Below are positions 11,409-24,262 of a stretch of DNA of 64,000 nt, one piece after another. Each line of letters starts with the position of its first letter. Within the stretch, counting starts at the first letter, position 1. A program made the position numbers and the translations under genes. This DNA is from Palaemon carinicauda. Taxonomy: Eukaryota; Arthropoda; Malacostraca; Decapoda; Palaemonidae. The notes beneath the pieces were generated by a model. The model saw only the letters and a list, made by a program, of their open reading frames with translations. It was not told the origin of the DNA and did no database searches. Where the stretch lies: the NCBI RefSeq assembly GCF_036898095.1, contig NC_090768.1:45891451-45955450 (forward strand), read 5' to 3'.

Positions 11409-14400
11409 AAACTAATATTTAACCCTGTATATTCATCAACCCTATTTTGATTCGTCCAAATGATAGTTTACATTTAGTTGAAATGATAGCAAGATGGCAA
11501 TTCATTCATCAAAATACTTCTGGAAAGACTTCGTACACCAGTTAATTGAAGAGAATCGGGAGAGATCTTTACAATACAAGCTAAATTCTTACTTGTCATT
11601 CAAATACTAATTTACATGTAAGAGAAAATAATCAACTATTTTTGCCTGACTAAAAATAAATGAGCAATGCCATTTTACTATCAAATAGAAAAAGATATAT
11701 ATTTCTATAAAACTAAAATTTCAACCTTTGGACTAAGCAGCTAATTTCGTTGTTCATCACCGCAACTGACAAGTCTTTCTCTGGTGATGGCCAGGGTAAC
11801 TGGTTGTTCAGATCAAACAGATTTTCTTGTTAGGGCCGTGTGTTCGCCAGGTCTTTTCTAATAGATAAAGCCAGGTGAACGTGTTTCCTTAATAATTCCA
11901 TCCTGTAATTTTACCTATATACCTTGCCTGATGAAACCCACACCCCGTAGTCGCTATTTCTAACTATTTTTTTCATTCTGTACTAGAGTCCATTTCCTAC
12001 TAAAGGTGATTTACATCTTGTCTTTACTGTCTCGATATACTAATAACTTCATCTCTGCTTCTTAGTTAATAAGAGCTAATTAAAATCTATTTCATAGGAG
12101 AAAGAGTTGATTATCATAATCTACAAGTGGCCACTTGAGAAGCTCATCACACAATGGATAATAGATAACTAGAAATTACTACATAAATTACGTATTTATC
12201 CTAACATTTATGAGTATTTTGAACAATCATATTCTAGTCAAGAAAATGACTGCTTATATAGGATTAATGTGTTGTTTAGTGTGATTTTTATTTTTTTCAC
12301 ATTTTTATATAGTATAGTAAACTATAGAGATGGCAACCCCAACCTTTCCTAAAATCTTATTCGGTAAAGATCGGTATCCCTACGACTTTTACACCTTGCC
12401 GTTAAACTTTCCAGTCTCCTTAAATTTTTCGAACTTTTTGAACTTCCATTAAGATTTTACCACTGCGTCTAACAAGATGGTTAGGCCATTTGAATCGCCA
12501 TATCACTAACCACTAAGACAGTCTCCTTTCTTCGAAAATAAAAACTACTCTCTTAGGCTTAATACATAAATATGTCAAACAAGAGCTGAATTGAATCAAA
12601 AGAAATAAAAGCTTTAGTAAAAGGGAAATAGGCTTACGTCACTTCAAGGATAAACATTAGAGCACTTCTTCAGCTTTTAATGAAAAGGCAGTACAGTACG
12701 CAAAGTAGACATATGAAGCATGATAGTTATGGAATCTTGCTGTTCAGCTGTTGTTTGGATGTTTCACTCTTCTTGTCTTTTTTCTGGTCTAAGCTCGTCT
12801 ATTTGAAAGTTTATATTTCCTAGAACCTGCGAGTGTCGTGGGCTGACATGTAGATACTGTACATATGGAATCCCGTTGTTGTCATTATTGCTTAATAGTG
12901 TTGTTTAATGTGATGTTGAAATTCTCGAATTTAAACCTTCTAGTGCAGATTTAGTGTTTTTTCCAAGTGACATTATGTGGCAGAGTTAGAGGAGGCATGC
13001 GAATTGAGGATGAGTTTAATGGCAATGAAATCATTGTGACATTGCATACTTTTCCCGCCATATGTCCTAAAATCATTCATGTTTTTTTCTAGTCATTTAT
13101 AGTACAATAATTTGTTGACTGAGCAAATAAATAGACACCTTGTTGTAGGATTATGAATGAAAGCGTAATATAATACAGACATAATTGATATTATTGAAAA
13201 GTGTAGAACTTTATTGTAAGATCTATCTTATATGTAGCCAGCTTATGTAATTCATACAGTCAAGAGTGAATTTTTTTATGTATAATTATAAAATAATGGT
13301 GAGATCTAGTAAATCCTACACGACTATTCGTATTGCACAAAATGCAGGCTATTTCTGAGATGATTAGAATAGGTGAAGGCAAAACAAAAAATAAAACAAT
13401 AGAGCATAAAGGCAATCTATGAAATTGTAAATAACATTAAGGTTGGTAGTACTGTAGTTGTTTGTGTATATGTATAAGTGTATCTATATAGCGGTGAACA
13501 CGAGGAAGTAGTTGCCTCGCGTGACCGGGCTCCAGTTTTTCTCCCTAAAAAAGAACCACATGCATCTCCAGTCAAAAAAAAAAAAGATTGATATTCCAAG
13601 TTTCAGATCCTCATGCTTCCCAGTAAGACAACGGCGATATTATATTGGAAATCAGAAGCATCGTTTCTTTGATTCCTCTTGAACGCTATAAACAAAATTC
13701 CGGCTAACTCTATTAATTATAAATATGCAATATATGGTTCTTTTCTGGGAGGAAGTCGGACCAGTAACCCTCCCAAAAAGTTTTAGAATACAGCTCCTTG
13801 AAATTCTTTCCCTTGACAAAATGTTGTGTCGAATGTAGCTGTGATATCTCTAAAAGGAGACAAAAGTGAGAGGTGGTTTAGCAAACCTAAGTTGGTGGTG
13901 AAAAATAGGTGGGTGTGTTTCCTAAATATAAAAAAATAAACGCCGACCGAATACATGGCAACATAAAGTCGTCATTCTCTGGTATTTCTAGAAAACGGAG
14001 TATATTTATTTGTGTGTTTACTAGAAATAGTTCTCTAATTGTTAGTGAAGACTAAACGATATCATAAGCTCAGTAATTTCATCAATTCAAAATGCAAGAG
14101 TATTATTATATTTGACAAAGCTAACTATTTGATTATAAATTTTAAAAATATGTGCTAAGTATTACGTACATATCAATTAATCCTGTTGATTTGCAACATA
14201 GTAAATAATATTAAATTGGGAATTTCTGAATCATCATAATGAAAATGTCATTTCAATTAATTCATGCTAACGTATTGCATATTTACAAGGGAATAAAAAG
14301 TATACACTGATCATCCACTGAAATCCCAACCGGTTGCATCACCACATCACTTTACTCCGCTCATAAATAATTATATGAATATATCTAAACAAATCAGCAC

Positions 14401-15964
14401 TGTTTATAACTGTGTCCGGGGGCTACATCCCCAAACTGACAACCTATCGGATCAACGCCTATTAGATGGTGAAAGAACAGTAAAACTAAATATTATAATT
14501 GTTAAATTCAATGCATGTTAATGAATATGCCTATTCACTTCATCAGACATTCTTGAAAAAAAAAAAAAACTCAAATTCTTAAGAGATTCGAAACTTCTTT
14601 CTTCTTTCAAAATATCCTGATTTTAATTCCAATACCAGCTGTACTTTAAGAGGGGCTTTCATTACGAGTCAGGGAACTAATCATTCTGACGTCTCGTTAT
14701 TTCCTTACAAAAGCTGGATTCAACATTGTTTTGTTAATAAAAATTAAGTTATATACATATATGTACGTATGTATATATATGCTATACTAGATTCAGGTTG
14801 TGATGTTTGTCGATGTGCCCCCGCCTTGTTGTTATGGTTGAAGCAATAATTTTCTAATGGTTAGCATGGGATGTAGGATAAATAAAGGGAACTAGAGAGA
14901 CACGGAAAGTGCAGCAGAGTTTGGAAGGAAATGGGAATCTTTACTAAAAAGAAGAGACAGAAGCAACTATCTATAGTTTAAATCTTAGAGTGAAATGCCT
15001 CTTTCTGGTAACAAGCCAAGGGCTTTCTTTAGACTGCATAAGGAAATATACCACATCGTAAGAATAGCGATGCACAAAACAAGAATATAATCATATAATT
15101 CTCGTAAAAAATTTGGGATCACAACAGATGTATATCAATGAAAAGAAAGTCTATGAATTAGAAACCAAAACTTCACATATCAGGAAATCGAGCTTAAAAT
15201 TTACCAATAGAGATTTGAGACAATAGTCCACAAGTTACTGGTGAAAAGGGAAAGGTTTCAATGCTAGGCCCTACGTCTGCACCGGATACAATGCAATAAT
15301 TCCGCTGAGAAATTTAGTCTTTCAAAGCCCGCTATCCTGAATTTTATTCCTATAAAAAGACAGTTAATGAGTAACCCAGAATTCTACTTTTCTGACTTTG
15401 TGTATCAAATAGTGTTTCGTTTTGAAAAAGAAAATATATACACCCAAAAATCTAAATGTTGTCCTTCTTTATTACGATGATCATTAGGGTAAAGTAAAGG
15501 TTTGTAGAACTAAGGATTGAAATAAAAGGTAATGTTTGTTCTGATCGTGACAGTGAGTAGAAAATGGAAAGGTTTGCTATTAGAAAAATTATGAGAACAA
15601 AATTTTACATTACACTTGTTTATATGTCAAATAAATGAGGAGTATAAAAGTGCTTGACTTTGAAGCAAAACCAAAGTGAGATAATAAAAAAAGACCCATG
15701 ACTATATATGCTATCCTACAAGCCAAGAATTTATTTTTGTTTCATGTATATTAAGTGCTTTTAATAGGTACGTAAGTGTTATCATAAAAACATATGTTAC
15801 GAGTGTTCTTGAAGAAATTATTGTCATGATGAAATTGATTAATGCGATTGTAGACTGCGAGAGTGTCGAAGACGCTGTCGAATTCTCAAATAAACAATGA
15901 TGAAGATGTGTCAGTTGTATTATGGTGTATAATTTATCCTTATTACTCATTTTGAAGAAAAATA
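11408..15964. other. Non-coding DNA, 4.5 kb
   Basis: AT-rich, with no repeat that recurs in the window and no frame with protein-like composition. The longest frames here are around 60 codons and low in information. Short poly(A) runs lie near 13576 and 14557. Confidence 0.4.
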
Positions 15965-16076
15965 ACATACATACATACATACATACATCCATACATACAT
16001 ACATACATACATACATCCATCCATACATACATACATACATACTTACATACATACATATATACATACATACATATAT
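15965..16076. repeat. (CATA)n tetranucleotide array
   Basis: About 112 bp of CATA units with CATC variants. On the minus strand it produces a spurious MYVCMYV-type frame. Confidence 0.95.
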
Positions 16077-16490
16077 CTAACTACTGTATACGTCTTTTCC
16101 TTTTAAAGAGGTTGCTACAGAGAGGGGTATAATTCCAGCACTTATCCAACTTAATGCTTAGATCAACAAAATATCTTGAAAGGTTTAAAAGACCCAGCCC
16201 AAATCAATCTGAATCGGTAGGTACGGGACCCCCAAAAAGCCGACTTTTTACAAGGTACTCTTTAAATGTTTAAAAGTGAAAAGAGGAATACTAGATTTTT
16301 TCAAGAAAGGGTCACAAGTAGTTCCCCATAGTGGCCACAAATAAACTGGTCCCTAGTACACTATTTAGGTCATCAACAAAACATAGAATTTATAATATAA
16401 AATTGACTAAATTCCTTTCTCAAGGTGCTAACGACTTGAATCTCTTCGCTGAAGAATCAGAATTGGGAACTTAGCAGTTTATCAACTGTA
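16077..16490. other. Non-coding spacer
   Basis: No recognisable feature was seen. Confidence 0.35.
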
Positions 16491-16491
16491 T

Positions 16492-16547
<56 letters not shown>

Positions 16548-16561
16548 AAAAAAAAAAAAAA
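16491..16561. repeat. (TAG)n trinucleotide array plus A15
   Basis: About 18 TAG units (16491-16546) are followed directly by 15 A residues. The order trinucleotide then poly(A) could mark the tail of a retroposed element, but no element body was recognised on either side. Confidence 0.9.
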
Positions 16562-17869
16562 GCACCACCCGATCATTTCAAAGCAACTGGGAGTCGAGGG
16601 ATCTGTAAAATTCTCTCGTTTACTACACAATAGGACACAGATTTGACTCATGAAGATGGAAGGTATGATGGGCAAACTAAATCATAAAGCCATTGTGCCT
16701 CTGAGTGCCTGGCAGCTATGCAAGATTTTTGTTTGAAATTGTGACTCAAGGTCAAATTTTTAGCACCACTATTCAAAGGGTACAACCTTCCAATTTTTTT
16801 TAACAAATCCTTCAGGAACTGCAAGTTTCATATCTTTTACCTTTGCTTTTCAACCTGTCAGAACATGGTACTCCTGTGGAAGAACAGGACGTTCTTCCAT
16901 ACCTTTTAGTCAGGTATGTGGGTAAAATTGGACATATTTTGTTCAATTCTGCCAAATTTTAGTGATGATTGGCAGCATAGTTTTACTATATTTGGTTATG
17001 TCAAACATTACCTTGAAGCAGTTACAAGATTATTGATGTCTGAAGCGTAGCAAATACTTTATTGTCAACATGCAGTGGTATGGTAATCCATAGGACAACA
17101 TCAGATAGCGGTACCCATTTCACTACAAAGTACTGTATGTATTTAGTATTTTTCAGTGTATAAAGAGTACAACAATCATATAACATGCAATGTGCAATAA
17201 TCTAGATTCCTAGAACAACTAAAGATGTGACCTCAGTATATTGATCTGATATTATTTGGCTACAGCAAAGTTCCCAAATAATTGACTGAATTTTCTCCAT
17301 TTCTGGAAATGCATGGACATAGTATGAGAGGTACATTTAGTTTGTTAAAGAAACTGTGCGCAGATGCTGCACACATCAAGGAAATTTTGCAAGAAACATA
17401 TAAATTGGCGTAAAAAACGTTAAAGAAGTCTAGTGATAGTTATCAGTATTATTATTATGAACTTAATTTCCATGGAGAAATCAATATGGGAAAAAATGTC
17501 ACAGTCGTCTATGAGTCAAGGTCCATTTCATGTCCTTAAAAATTTTAACAGATACAATTTTCCACTAGATGTTAATTGTAATAGAACGTAATTACCACAT
17601 ACAGTAAATATACTAAAACATTACCGGGGCCAAGTAAGTAAAAATGGTAGTCATATACGGTGTAATATATAGTGATGGTTGAATCTGCACTGCAAGTAAT
17701 GACAGAAAAAGTTATGATAGTAATGATGGTGATGACAAAAAAGTGAGTATTACTATTTTACATGTGTGGCTGTGGATGGCGAAGATTATAACGATGGGTT
17801 ACAACAATTGTGCCAAGTGAAGTTCAAACGAAAAATGTGTATGCTATAGCTGATATGGAATTAAGTGAG

Positions 17870-17872
<3 letters not shown>
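16562..17872. other. Non-coding DNA
   Basis: AT-rich; no coding or repeat feature was recognised. Confidence 0.35.

Positions 17873-17922
<50 letters not shown>
17873..17922 (+). repeat. Poly(A) tract, 50 A
   Basis: Fifty consecutive A residues are followed at once by the 14-bp perfect palindrome CTTGCTCGAGCAAG (17923-17936). Confidence 0.95.
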
Positions 17923-17924
<2 letters not shown>

Positions 17925-18685
17925 TGCTCGAGCAAGAGTTTGTATTTACAGATATAAGTAAACATGTAATAAATCTTACACATTGAAAGTCCCGTAAAAG
18001 TTAAGTACTTTCCTAAACTATATCCTTTTCAGCAAGATATGGATGATGAGACTGGCTGCATCCTTGAATTATGAATAGTTGAATATTTATTATTTTACAT
18101 ATCACTATCATTATTGCAAGCCAAGCTTCAAACCTCGTTGTAAAAGCAGAATGCTACCACTCCAAGGGTTTCAACACAGAGAGCAGTAAAAATTTGAATA
18201 AGTATAGGAGTAATCTATAGTGCTATACAACAGAATAAAATAAGATTAGTGTTTGACTCTGAACCAATGCCTGATCCAAACCTGATAATGGTTTACCCAG
18301 GTAACAATAAAACTAACTTGCCTACAGACAATAAGCAAATTCTTAAACAAAAAAACCCCAGCAGGCTATTTGATTTCGTACACGCTAGTGCAACTTCCAA
18401 TCGTTGGAGGAGGACGTTGTTTAACGGTATGGATAAGTAAATATTTTTGCATATGGTAAGAAAAAGTGAAATCTCTAACGTTACTTTTGAACATTTTAAA
18501 GAAGTCATTAACAGGCTCTTGGTAAAAAATATAAGATCATTACTGATTACTTACTGCAAAGAATAACGGTTAAATGGCACCAGAATGACAAAATGAATAT
18601 AATATTAGGAGTTCCTTTTTATATCATAAATGCTTGTTGTTTATGCATATGATGCTACTGCCTTTACGTCAATCCCATCGCCTGT
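17923..18685. other. Non-coding DNA with a 14-bp palindrome at its left end
   Basis: Apart from the palindrome no feature could be assigned. A 63-codon frame at 18249-18440 has no recognisable motif and is not supported as a gene. Confidence 0.35.
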
Positions 18686-19498
18686 GGTTGCCAAAATTAG
18701 TGCATAGGGCAAATTATGAGGAATTAACTTGAACCTTAAAGTTTCAACGTTAGTAATCTTAAAATACATTCCAAAAAACATGTTTGCATAGATTATTTTT
18801 CACAAAGTATATGCATCTCAATTAAAATTATAGTAGCAATTCTTGACAGCAGTTTCACTTTTGAGAAACATATCTGGTCTGTCTTTCATCCACTTCCATA
18901 AAATTAGTATATTGAAGAGGTCTTTCAAGATACTGGGAAACGTTTTGATATTTTCGTATATTGGATATATTTCTTCTTTCTGGTCTCCAGCAGCTGACTC
19001 TCATCCTTAATAATTGAACACAACTTTCAAATATTTTTTATATTACTCATCCTCGATCTGAGCATTAATCACCGACACCGTTTTTCGCTGAGTTCATAAG
19101 TTTTTTCTTAATCTGACTACCCAGTTAAGTCTGAAAGTCGCGTTTTCATGAGTACAGGTCAGTAATAAAAAGTATTCTAAAAAATTTAATCACCCTGTGA
19201 TTAAATTGTAGAATATCTTTAACAAAGAAAAGTGAAATGTTAGACCTTAAGAATTTCAAAATTAGTGCAAATGCTTAATAGTAATGTTCATATAGATCCA
19301 ATTTTGCCGTGTATTTCATACTTTTTTATTCAATAAAGGTCATTTAAATTAATTATTTATTTCTGTTGATTTACGTGGTTTAATATTTAATACTTTTTCG
19401 TTCATTTTATGCACCGGGCTACTTTCCTTAATGGGTGCCCTTGCGCTTGTAGCATCCTGATTCTCTACTTGGCTTATGATGACATTAATAAATAATAA

Positions 19499-19553
<55 letters not shown>
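18686..19553 (+). mobile_element. Degenerate LINE family L copy with 3' UTR and (TAA)n tail
   Basis: Broken plus-strand peptides match the C-terminal half of a non-LTR RT in the right order: remnants of KISAWCKLWGMKLN (about 18694), then ILDSSFTFEKHI (about 18840), then SAADSHLKLL/DLSINHRHR-like segments (about 18985-19080), then TKLWN.../LDLKNFKISANA (about 19190-19270). The 3' UTR ends in caccgggctactttcc...tagcatcctgattctctact, which is also the end of the non-autonomous copies at 39126, 42160 and 49727. A (TAA)n tract at 19500-19553 follows directly as tail. This copy ties the shared terminal sequence to a LINE. Confidence 0.8.
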
Positions 19554-19960
19554 TCCTATGTGAATAAGTTCTTTTTCTGAGCTTGAGAAGTGAAAACCCT
19601 TCAAGCACGCACATTTACTAACATATAAAGATCCAATCTCTATACCATAGCTAAAACAAATTTTCATGAATATGAAATATTAGCGTATATATCGCAATAA
19701 AGGAAAATATATATACATTGCAGTAACAAGATCCGGGGAAATCCATTACGGGAAAATATTGAGATTTCTTATAAGTATTAAACGACATATTCACGTATAT
19801 CAGGAACAAGGTTCTTTTTTACAAAGAGCAATATCTTTCATCAAAATAAGGTAAACGGCAAAGGCAAAAACTGGGTACCAACCATAATTACAAAGACAAG
19901 TAACATAATTTATATTCATGAAGATTTGGAGGAGCTCCGTTATTGTTGACAAACGCGGGA
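19554..19960. other. Non-coding spacer
   Basis: No feature was recognised. Confidence 0.3.
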
Positions 19961-20340
19961 TAGGATAGGGAGAAGAGCTAGGGTAAGGAAGGAGGGGTGT
20001 TGAGGGACTCGGGGAAGGACTGAGATGGGGGAAATGTAAGAGAAGTGAAGGGGATGGAGTATGAAAACGGGGAGGATGATGGGCATTTGTGAAAGAAGAA
20101 AGGAGAGGGATTGGATCAAGGGGGGGGAGAGAAATAAACTGAAGAGGGTTGGGCAGGGAGGTGGGTTGAGGGATGTATGAGAAGGAAAAGGTGATAAGGG
20201 ATGAATTGATGAAGAGGATAAGAAATAACATAGGGGGAAAAGAGGTGAGAATGATAAGGGAACGAAAGATCACACGATACGATTTTACAATGAAAGGGTG
20301 AAAACATTTTAGACGAGGGCAAAAAAGATGATATATTAGA
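19961..20340 (+). repeat. Purine-rich (G/A) strand-asymmetric block
   Basis: For about 380 bp the plus strand is dominated by G and A (for example gggagaagagctagggtaag, ggggggagag). On the minus strand this yields a 219-codon S/P/L/F-rich frame (19800-20459). That frame has the composition of translated polypyrimidine DNA and no domain, so it is not called a gene. Confidence 0.7.
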
Positions 20341-20861
20341 TATATTAAATAAAGCTGGATTACATAAAGTATATAACTTAAAAAAAAAAAAAGTATAAAA
20401 AGAAGTTTACGAATTGAAAAAGATATAAAATTGTGTGGTATTTTAAAAACATGAGACAAGTAAGGAATTTAAGAATAGTTTTTAACCAAGAAATAATCCT
20501 AATATAAACGATACCAAAAGGGCATTCAAATAATAATTACCCTTAAAATGAGAGAGAATAGATGAAAAGTGAATGGAAATTGTACAATAAGCGAAACAGA
20601 AAAAGAAGATAACTGATTTGAAGGCAGCAAAATTGTAGGAGACTGGCATGATTAGGAAAAACATGCGTAGAACAGAAGAAATGAAGAGTTGGGATAAAAA
20701 AAAATCTTGAATGAGAATCATAAGACAGGTATAGAGCATGACAAAATAGGTTGACAAATGAATTATATTGAGGAAACTCTAACCAACAAAACAATAAACT
20801 GCAATGGAAACAATGCAGAACAGCGAGGAATAAGGAAATGAAATAACAAATTTTCTATTAT
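20341..20861. other. Purine-biased non-coding spacer
   Basis: A-rich with moderate purine bias and no recognised element. The minus-strand frames of 83-91 codons here are hydrophobic low-complexity readings. Confidence 0.35.
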
Positions 20862-20939
20862 TATCATTGTTATAATTACTATTATTATTATAATTAGCCA
20901 AGCTACTACCATAGTTGGAAAAGCAGGAGGCTACAGGTC
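20862..20939 (-). mobile_element. 3' terminus of a minus-strand LINE family L copy (left part, split by the LTR element)
   Basis: On the minus strand this reads ...cctgcttttccaactatgg...agcttggctaattataataa, the shared LINE 3' terminus followed by an imperfect (TAA/ATA)n tail (20862-20894). Its continuation resumes at 23846 beyond the LTR retrotransposon. The split terminal sequence gctac | aagcctatgggttc reconstructs the junction seen intact in other copies. Confidence 0.75.
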
Positions 20940-21255
20940 TAATGCACGTGCAGCATGCAACGCACATACAAATGAAGAAGGCTGTCCTATCAAAAAATTT
21001 TAATACAGCAATAGTCATTGGACTCCTCGTTATAAGTTGTTAAATGTAGCAAGCTAATTTGAACTCTATTATCGTTCCAATGTTATGATATATATTTTCT
21101 ATGCCAATGTCAACCTTTTCCAAAAACAGTTTAATTATAATCACCCAATTTCACCCTAATGTGATCCCTTGGGGCCTAAAAATACTTGCGTTCTCTATAA
21201 ATAGTTAGTTGTTTGGGAGCTGCCATCTGCTTTAGCACTTTCTCCGCCTGCTCCC
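20940..21255 (+). repeat. 5' LTR of Ty3/Gypsy element
   Basis: Aligns with 23597-23845: acgtgcag...gcaac.cacatacaaatga.gaag, then taat.t.aact.tattat.. ttcca.tgttatg, and the common end ttgggagctg...tgctttagc.ctttctcc. It is about 316 bp against 249 bp for the 3' copy, because of about 65 extra bases after gaagaag. The TATA-like ctataaatagttag at about 21194 would be the LTR promoter. Exact ends are approximate. Confidence 0.8.
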
Positions 21256-23596
21256 ATGATATTGGTTACCTACAGAGTTCCTCAAACTCCCAGCACACCT
21301 CACAGCTCTCCGCTTCGTCTTCGTATCCTCCAATGATGCCCGCCAATGACCGCAACTCAACACACCGAGATTAGGTTCCACATCAGGGCGTGAGCCATTC
21401 ACACACCAAAGCCAACTACGTGCTCGCTGCGATCCCCAACAACACCCCGATATCTCCAATTGGCTTTGCCAGCAAAGAGACATCCCGTTGAGTAGGATAC
21501 CCTTAAATCATTCCTCCTGGAGTAGCACTCACCGTTGTCAGCTGCCCGTATAGCCAAGATTTTTCAGCTCTCTTAACAACCGTTGGAAGGATAAAAAAAC
21601 GTTGATGGCCCTCAGGGAAATGATCAGTATTGCTTGCCTTCAGCCTGATGCAAGCAGTTTCCCCTTGAAGTGAACCTATAATGTGTGCCTTGAACAGTGC
21701 AAACTACCCTTCCCGATGTTGTCACCTTGCCCACTACAGACCTGAAGACCAGAGTCGACGCCCTTATGGACAGTCACTTCCCAACCACCAAGAACTCCAT
21801 GAACAACTCCATTCCTGTCACAGGGGACAACAATACAACACCCACATCAGTGCGCCCACGGATGGCTACACCCACTTCCTTACTTTACATCCTGACGTCT
21901 TCAAGCCAGAACTATCCCAGACACTCACTGTTCCCACCAAGTACGGTATCTATCACTACATCAAGACAATGGGGGCCCCGGTGTTTGCAAGATTGAGAGA
22001 TTTATTGGCCTGTAAATGCTCATTCTCAGAAATGGAAGAAATGGGACTTTGTCAAAAAGCCTCAAGCGCATGGTCATCCCCACTGAAGAAGGATGGTTCC
22101 CTATACCCTTATGGGGGATTACAAGCGTCTTAACATGCAGACGGAACCCACATCACTGACATCACCACCTACTATCACAGTGCTAGGTATTCTCGACCCT
22201 TGACCTCCTGAAGAAGTATTATTAGGTGCCTATGAACCCTGAAGACATCCCCAAGACAGCCATTAACTCCCTCGAACATATACCTTTAACTACTACTGCT
22301 CTGGCCTTCATAATGCAGGGGCAACATTTCTATGACTCAGGGATGGCATCTTCGGAGACCTCCCCTTCTCCATACGTTACCTAGATGACATATTAATGTT
22401 CTCCCCCTCCAAAGAAGACCAGCCTCGTTACCTACGCATCGTACTCAAAAGCCTACAGCAAAATGGCCTTTTAATCATTGGGTCATCACATCACTTCGGA
22501 GGGCATTCACCCACTCCCTCACAAAGTATGATCATTACAGAAATTATTCACCCCCTCTGTCATTAGTGAATACAATTATACCAATCAAAATCTCCCTGGT
22601 ATACCGAATTCTGTTGCCGACGGTCTTTCCGAAACACGCAAGCTACTGTACATCTGGGATTAGATCACAAGTACTTGGCAAAAGCCCAACGAATGTACTC
22701 CCAAGTACCAAACCTGCAGACATCCTGCATGTCTCTCCATTGGGAAGACATCGCCCTCAATGACTCCAATGCCACCCTCCTCTGTAACGTCAGTACTTGT
22801 AGGCCATGGCAGTGGATATCTGCTCCCATTCGCCGACAGGTGTTTGAATTAATCCATAGCCTTTAAAACCCATCCCGCTGATCTACCACACAGTTATTGA
22901 AGTCGAAGTTCATATAGCATGGCATTGCTAAAGATGCTAAGGACTGGGTAGTGCCTGTATTTCATGTCAAACTTCAAAAGTGTTTCGACCCGCGGATAGA
23001 AGTGTGGGCACTTTCCATAAACCACATCCCTCATTTTCCTCACATTCACGTTGATGTGGTTGGCCCCTACACACGTCACAAAGACACCATTACCTTTCCA
23101 GAATCATAGATCACTGCACTTGCTGGCCTGAAGCCATCCGTATACAAAGTACAACGTTCACCTCATGTACTGTTGCCATACTTTTAGAAAGGATCGCAAG
23201 ATTCGGTATTCCACAGCATATCACATCCAACAGGGGTGCCACTTTCACTTCTCACTTGTGGACATCATTTGGCCATTTTCTCGGCATCACCCTACATCAG
23301 ACTACAACTTACAACTCCAGCGCCTACATCATATCGTGGGGAAATTTACCCCTTTTCTCAGACTTACAAGTCCCCATCAAAGCAGCACACACCGGAACAC
23401 ATGTCTTTGTGCTCACCGAAGCTTTTAAGACACCTCTTACACCCCCATATACGGCCTATTCCTTATCATCCGTCACATTCTGAAAGCTTTTTCCCTCAAT
23501 GTTCGTGGTAAAGAGTATTGACCACCTTAAACCTGCAAGATAATCAGCTAGCAATGCAAATCTCTAGGGCAGCTCACCCCCGTTCAAATGCATGCC
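21256..23596 (+). pseudogene. Internal gag-pol remnant of Ty3/Gypsy retrotransposon
   Basis: Plus-strand peptides occur in Gypsy order but with stops, frameshifts and deletions. A gag-like NYVLAAIPNN lies at about 21415. The RT entry region reads DGYTHFLTLHPDVFKPEL then SAWSSPLKKDGS (21858-22110). The RT catalytic box is YLDD (22378-22389). Most of the RNase H region is missing around 22550. The integrase zinc-finger approach (about 22800-22960) leads to HVDVVGP (about 23041). The second catalytic Asp of integrase is changed, because SNRG replaces SDRG (about 23230), and the region with the third acidic residue is deleted. At about 2.3 kb it is roughly half the length of an intact internal region. 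It is non-functional. Confidence 0.88.
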
Positions 23597-23845
23597 TGAT
23601 TCACGTGCAGGAAGCAACACACATACAAATGACGAAGTAATCTAAACTATATTATCCTTCCATTGTTATGTTATCTGTTTATTACGTTAATGTCGACCTT
23701 ATCAACACAAAAAATGTTGATTGTAAACCGTCAATTGTCACCCTTGTGTGACCACCTTGGGTTCCTATATATATACCTGAGCTGTCTGTAAATAAACTTA
23801 ATTTGGGAGCTGAAGTTTGCTTTAGCTCTTTCTCCACTTCCGTCA
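23597..23845 (+). repeat. 3' LTR of Ty3/Gypsy element
   Basis: About 249 bp, starting TG and ending CA. It contains a TATA-like tatatatac at about 23767 and ends in gggagctgaagtttgctttagctctttctccac. It pairs with the LTR at 20940. The two have clearly diverged, indicating an old insertion. Confidence 0.8.
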
Positions 23846-24262
23846 CAAGCCTATGGGTTCAAACACGTAAAACCGCCCAAAGAAGAAATGAAATAGAAAT
23901 ATAACTAATAAACTATATATGAGAAGTAATAAAAGATATAAAATGATTTAAGATCAGTAACAACGTTAAAATACGCCAGTCATATATAAACAGTTTAATT
24001 ACACTTATGTCAACCTGTTCAACAGAAAAGCATTTGCAACATGCTTGTTTTCCACACCAAACTTTATAGCATGCGTTATGTAGCATGAAAAATAATGGGT
24101 GAAGAACATTGCCTCGAGGAACATCACAAATTAAATTCTTATAGTCATTATGGTGTATATCAACTACTAAATTTGCATTCTGTTACTTAAAAAATCGACA
24201 ATGATGCGAAGAAAAGGCAGCAATGAATTAAAATCTTTAAGAAGATAAAAAGTTATCGTAAC
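23846..24262 (-). mobile_element. Minus-strand LINE family L copy, right part (RT fragment and 3' UTR)
   Basis: Read on the minus strand, about 24250-24010 encodes a broken RT core with NLICDVPRGNVLHPLFF, the degraded counterpart of the VPQGSVLGPLLF box. It then jumps by deletion to the C-terminal end and 3' UTR (23846-24010). It is continuous with 20862-20939 once the LTR element is removed. Confidence 0.75.

Noticed and set aside
19800..20459. 219-codon minus-strand open frame, hydrophobic and S/P-rich
   Set aside because: It is the translation of a purine-skewed non-coding block; no domain, no periodic codon pattern, and composition simply mirrors polypyrimidine DNA.
21232..21483. 83-codon minus-strand frame with W/C/R-rich peptide
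   Set aside because: It is antisense to the gag region of the Ty3/Gypsy element.
22378..22389. Active reverse transcriptase judged from the intact YLDD box
   Set aside because: The surrounding frame has stops, frameshifts and large deletions, and an integrase catalytic Asp is changed; the element is dead.
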